Below, in pieces: positions 60,653-64,000 of a stretch of DNA of 64,000 nucleotides. The first letter of the stretch is position 1. The number at the start of each line of letters is the position of its first letter. The stretch comes from Achromobacter ruhlandii (lineage in GTDB: Bacteria > Pseudomonadota > Gammaproteobacteria > Burkholderiales > Burkholderiaceae_B): the NCBI RefSeq assembly GCF_902859695.1, contig NZ_CADIJL010000010.1:124001-188000 (forward strand), read 5' to 3'. Both the position numbers and the translations under genes were made by a program. The notes under the pieces are model-generated. The model was not told the DNA's origin, did not search any database, and was given only the letters and a program-made list of their open reading frames with translations.

Positions 60653-61837
60653 ATGTCCGACACCATTCTCGTCATCAACGCCGGCAGTTCCAGCATCAAG
60701 TTCTACCTGTACGACATCGACGACAAACAGGCACTGGCGCCGCGCCTGGGCGGCCAGCTCGAAGGCATCGGCACCCGCCATCCGCGCCTGCGGGTGCGCG
60801 ACGCCGCCGGCCAGACGCTGGTGGAACGCGACATCGCGCCCAGCCACGCGCCCGATGTGCCCAACGGCCAGGAGGTGGTCGGCACCTGGCTCAGCGGCCA
60901 CCTGGGCGGCGCGCCGCTGGCGGTGGGCCATCGCGTGGTGCACGGCGGCCCCGACCTGGCCGAGCCGGTGCTGATCGACGACGCCATCCTCGCCAAACTG
61001 GACACCTTCACGCCGCTGGCGCCGCTGCACCAGCCCAACAACCTGGCGCCGATCCGCGTGATCCGCGAGCGGCGCCCGTGGATTCCGCAGGTGGCCTGCT
61101 TCGACACCGCCTTCCACCGCAGCCATTCGGACGTGGCCGACCGCTACGCCCTGCCCGAGCATCTGTACCAGCAGGGCGTGCGGCGCTACGGCTTTCACGG
61201 CCTGTCGTACGAATACATCGCGCAGCGGCTGCGCCAGGCGCTGCCCGAGATCGCCATGGGCAGGATCATCGGGGCGCACCTGGGTTCGGGCGTGTCGGCC
61301 TGCGCCATGCACCAGGGCAAGAGCGTCGACAGCACCATGGGCTTCACCGCGCTCGAAGGCCTGCCGATGGGCACGCGGCCGGGCCGGCTGGATGCCGGCG
61401 TGGTGCTGTGGATGATGGAACAGGGCATGTCGCACGACGACATTGAACATGTGCTGTACCACGACTGCGGCATGAAGGGCCTGTCGGGCATCAGCAACGA
61501 CATGCGCGAGCTGCTGGCCAGCGACGCGCCGTCGGCCAGGCTGGCGCTGAAGTACTTCGCCTGGCGCGTGGCCGAAGGCATGATCGGCCTGGGTTGCGCC
61601 ATGAACGGCATCGACGCCATCGTCTTCACCGCTGGCGTCGGCGAAAACTCGGCCGAGATCCGCCAGGCCATCAGCGAGCATTGGGGCTGGCTCGGCATCA
61701 AGCTGGATCCCGAGCGCAATGCGCATCACGGGCCGCGCATTTCCAGCGACGACAGCCGCATCGGCGTGTACGTGGTGCGCACCAATGAAGAACTGATCAT
61801 CGCGCAGCACACGCTGGCCCTGGTGAAACAACGATGA
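60653..61837 (+). CDS. ackA: acetate kinase
   Basis: This 394-residue ASKHA-fold kinase makes ATP and acetate from acetyl phosphate (or the reverse). Hallmarks are LVINAGSSSIKFYLYD near residue 7, HRVVHGG near residue 88, FDTAFHRS, YGFHGLSYEYI and GAHLGSGVSACAMHQGKSVDSTMGFT. ATG at 60653 is preferred to 60596, which adds a 19-residue leader not seen in the family. It overlaps fabI by four bases. Confidence 0.95.
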   Translation: MSDTILVINAGSSSIKFYLYDIDDKQALAPRLGGQLEGIGTRHPRLRVRDAAGQTLVERDIAPSHAPDVPNGQEVVGTWLSGHLGGAPLAVGHRVVHGGPDLAEPVLIDDAILAKLDTFTPLAPLHQPNNLAPIRVIRERRPWIPQVACFDTAFHRSHSDVADRYALPEHLYQQGVRRYGFHGLSYEYIAQRLRQALPEIAMGRIIGAHLGSGVSACAMHQGKSVDSTMGFTALEGLPMGTRPGRLDAGVVLWMMEQGMSHDDIEHVLYHDCGMKGLSGISNDMRELLASDAPSARLALKYFAWRVAEGMIGLGCAMNGIDAIVFTAGVGENSAEIRQAISEHWGWLGIKLDPERNAHHGPRISSDDSRIGVYVVRTNEELIIAQHTLALVKQR

Positions 61838-62607
61838 GCGCCGCCCTCCCTCTTGCCGGCAAGCGCGGCCTGGTCACGGGCATCGCCAACGCCGACTCCA
61901 TCGCCTGGGGCTGCGCCAAGGCGTTCCGCGCCATGGGCGCGGAACTGGCCGTGACCTACCTGAACGACAAGGCCCGCCCGCACGTCGAGCCGCTGGCGCG
62001 CCAGGTGGACGCGTCCCTGCTGATGCCGCTGGACCTGCTGCGCGAGGGCGAGCTGGAGGCGGTGTTCGAGCGCATCGCCGCCGAATGGGGCGGCCTGGAT
62101 TTCGTGCTGCATTCCATCGCCTACGCGCCGCGCGACGACCTGCACGGCCGCGTCACGGACTGCTCGCGCGCCGGCTTCCTGACGGCCATGGATGTGTCGT
62201 GCTGGTCGTTCATCCGCATGGCCAAGCTGGCAGAGCCGCTGATGCCCGGCGGGGGCGCGCTGTTCTGCATGAGCTACTACGGCTCGCAGATGGTGGTCGA
62301 ACACTACAACATGATGGGTCCGGTGAAGGCCGCGCTGGAATCGGCCACCCGCTACCTGGCGGCCGAACTCGGCCCGCAGGGCATCCGCGTGCATGCGATT
62401 TCACCCGGGCCGCTCAAGACCCGCGCGGCCTCGGGCATCGCCGAATTCGACGCGCTGCTCGACCGCGCCCAGGCCAAGGCGCCGGCGCGCAGCCTGGTCT
62501 CCATCGACGACGTCGGCGAGGCCACCGCCTGGCTCGCCACCGACGCCGCCCGCCGCATGACCGGGCAGACGCTGTACATCGACGGCGGCTATCACATCAT
62601 CGATTGA
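61834..62607 (+). CDS. fabI: enoyl-ACP reductase FabI paralogue
   Basis: This 257-residue short-chain-dehydrogenase-type enoyl-ACP reductase has a FabI-type NAD site TGIANADSIAWG and catalytic residues Tyr148, Tyr158 and Lys165 in SYYGSQMVVEHYNMMGPVK. The loop HSIGFAP of the E. coli enzyme reads HSIAYAP here, so the Gly93 position is Ala. It ends the low-oxygen-type pta-ackA operon, which is unusual for the essential housekeeping enzyme; a second copy elsewhere is likely. Function is fatty acid elongation or a related enoyl reduction. Confidence 0.9.
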   Translation: MSAALPLAGKRGLVTGIANADSIAWGCAKAFRAMGAELAVTYLNDKARPHVEPLARQVDASLLMPLDLLREGELEAVFERIAAEWGGLDFVLHSIAYAPRDDLHGRVTDCSRAGFLTAMDVSCWSFIRMAKLAEPLMPGGGALFCMSYYGSQMVVEHYNMMGPVKAALESATRYLAAELGPQGIRVHAISPGPLKTRAASGIAEFDALLDRAQAKAPARSLVSIDDVGEATAWLATDAARRMTGQTLYIDGGYHIID

Positions 62608-62710
62608 GGCCGCGCCACGGCGCACGCGGTGGCGCGACGAGGCCGGGTGGCGCCCCCGGATCGGCGCGGGCGGCGGCCCAACGCGGCGGCGACCTCGCCC
62701 GCGGGGACGG

Positions 62711-64000
62711 TCAGGACAGCGTGGCCGGCGCCGGCCCCTGGCGCCAGCGCTCGATCGCCTCGACCGCCTGTTCCGGCGAAGGGAAGATCTTGTCGCGGCC
62801 GATGCGCTCGGCCAGGCCCGAGCGCTCAAGCGCCATGCGGAACTGCCCGTGACCGCCGGCCACCAACAGCACCATGCCGCGGTCGCGCAGCTCGCGCCGC
62901 AGTTCGTACAACGCTTCGATGGCGTCGGCGTCGGCCTGCGTCATGGCCTCGGCGTCAAGCACGAACCAGGTGATGTCGCCAGCCTGCTCGATGATCTCGC
63001 GCGCGCGGCGCCGGAACGCATCCGCATTGAAGAACCACACCGATGACTCGAACAGCCAGATCACCGCGCCGGGCACCGGCTGCGCCTGCGGGTTCAGGTG
63101 CATCTTGCCCAGCACCGATTCGCCCGGCAGGCGGCCCAGCAGGGCATCGCGCGGGTTGCCGGAAACATACATGGCGTACAGCAGCGTGGCGCCGACCGAC
63201 ACCGCCACGCCCTGCAGCACGCCGAAACCCACCACGCCGACGGCCGCCAGGATGCCGAAGGCCAGCTCGATGCGTGAAATGCGCGCCAGCCGCATGAAGG
63301 CCTGGCCGTCGAACAGGCTGGCGGCCGCCAGCAGCAGGATCGCCGATAGCACCGCCTGCGGCAGCCAATAGAGCGGCGCGCTCAGCAGGCCCACCACGAC
63401 GGCCAGCGCCACCGCCGCGCTCACGCCCACCAATGGCGACGAGCCGCCCGCGGCCAGGCCCACCGCCGTGCGCGAATCGGCCCCCGTCACCACGAAGCCC
63501 TGGAACAGTCCGGCCGCCACGTTGGCCGCGCCGAAGCCGACCAGTTCCCGGTTCGGATCGACGTGTTCGCCGGTGCGCGCGGCGAAGCTGCGCGCGGTCA
63601 CGATGCCGCTGGAAAAACTCACCACCAGCACGCCCGCCGCGCCCAGCAGGATGTTGTCCACGCCGTCGAGCCGCACCGGCAGCCGCAGCGCCGGCAGGCC
63701 CGCCGGCACCTCGCCCACCACCGCGATGCCAAGGCTGGGAAAATCGAACAGCCACGACAGCAGACAGGCGCCCACCACCAGCATGATCGGCCCGGGCCAG
63801 GTCGGCCGCCAGCGCTTGATCGCCACCAGCAGCAGGCACGACGCCAGCCCCAGGCACAACGTCGGAATGCGGATTTCCGACACGCGCCGCGACAGCTCCA
63901 GGAACGGATGCACCAACCCGCTGTTGCGCAGGCCCACGCCGGTCAGGCCGCTCAGTTGCGACAGCGCCAGCGTCACCGCCACGCCCGCCATGTAGCCGAT
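62711..64000 (-). CDS. SulP-family anion transporter (C-terminal part, cut by window edge)
   Basis: The 429 visible codons cover part of the membrane domain and the whole C-terminal STAS domain (about the last 110 residues, VIWLFESSVWFFNADAFRRRAREII, then VLDAEAMTQADADAIEALYEL). The membrane part has the SulP motif VGFGAANVAAGLFQGFVVTGADSRTAV. About 100-130 N-terminal residues lie outside the window, since the frame is open to base 64000. The substrate is sulfate, bicarbonate or a dicarboxylate. It converges with fabI across 103 gene-free bases. Confidence 0.92.
   Translation of the reverse strand: MGYMAGVAVTLALSQLSGLTGVGLRNSGLVHPFLELSRRVSEIRIPTLCLGLASCLLLVAIKRWRPTWPGPIMLVVGACLLSWLFDFPSLGIAVVGEVPAGLPALRLPVRLDGVDNILLGAAGVLVVSFSSGIVTARSFAARTGEHVDPNRELVGFGAANVAAGLFQGFVVTGADSRTAVGLAAGGSSPLVGVSAAVALAVVVGLLSAPLYWLPQAVLSAILLLAAASLFDGQAFMRLARISRIELAFGILAAVGVVGFGVLQGVAVSVGATLLYAMYVSGNPRDALLGRLPGESVLGKMHLNPQAQPVPGAVIWLFESSVWFFNADAFRRRAREIIEQAGDITWFVLDAEAMTQADADAIEALYELRRELRDRGMVLLVAGGHGQFRMALERSGLAERIGRDKIFPSPEQAVEAIERWRQGPAPATLS

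Overview
The window is high-GC, densely coded bacterial DNA that reads as a chromosomal segment of a betaproteobacterium of the Alcaligenaceae (Achromobacter/Bordetella type). This placement is inferred from three things: a box-type aerobic benzoyl-CoA pathway with a BoxR regulator, two Bug-type periplasmic receptors beside catabolic genes, and an IF-1 paralogue with a basic tail. No tRNA, rRNA, IS element, prophage, CRISPR array or pseudogene was recognised. Nearly all long ORFs opposite the genes below are high-GC shadows.

Region 1 (1-10100) is a benzoate uptake and activation locus. boxC (cut by the window edge) and boxR run leftward. A rightward operon carries a DUF4863 protein, benzoate-CoA ligase, an alpha/beta hydrolase and a five-gene branched-chain-amino-acid-type ABC transporter, probably for aromatic acids. 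TGCA-N6-TGCA operators sit on both promoters. Region 2 (10100-16550) holds a ThDP enzyme resembling benzoylformate decarboxylase, an orphan amino-acid binding protein, and a Bug receptor-pcaI-pcaJ-IclR unit for the 3-oxoadipate pathway. Region 3 (16500-26750) is mostly housekeeping: purE-purK-tsaC, a dsbB variant with a small membrane protein, purC, class II fba, an SMP-30 lactonase, a dicarboxylate/glutamate symporter and small unknowns.

Region 4 (26870-43972) is a phosphonate (C-P lyase) locus in three transcription units. The leftward unit is phnGHIJKLM plus a MOSC gene. Rightward lie phnF, then a second phnM, a 2H phosphoesterase and phnN. The importer phnCDE is a separate leftward unit. 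An identical TCTAGAC-NN-CTGG element lies before phnG and before the second phnM and is the likely PhnF operator. Between phnN and phnCDE lies a LysR/gamma-glutamyltransferase-like/Bug/GAF island.

Region 5 (44100-57000) contains small accessory units: a GFA protein, an ArsR-SRPBCC pair with duplicated operators and a possibly leaderless start, an IF-1 paralogue behind a long structured leader, an M23 peptidase with a lipoprotein, mogA, a DltD-like enzyme with a DltX-like 41-residue membrane peptide, a Pit phosphate transporter behind a Pho-box-like site, a DsbA-family protein, two GSTs, cbpA-cbpM, and GNAT, cupin and VOC proteins.

Region 6 (57000-62607) is an operon of a PHA-synthase-like DUF3141 protein, a phosphotransacetylase-like protein, acetate kinase and a FabI paralogue, preceded by an FNR/ANR-type site. 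This suggests a low-oxygen acetyl-phosphate/fatty-acid module. The window ends inside a leftward SulP transporter.
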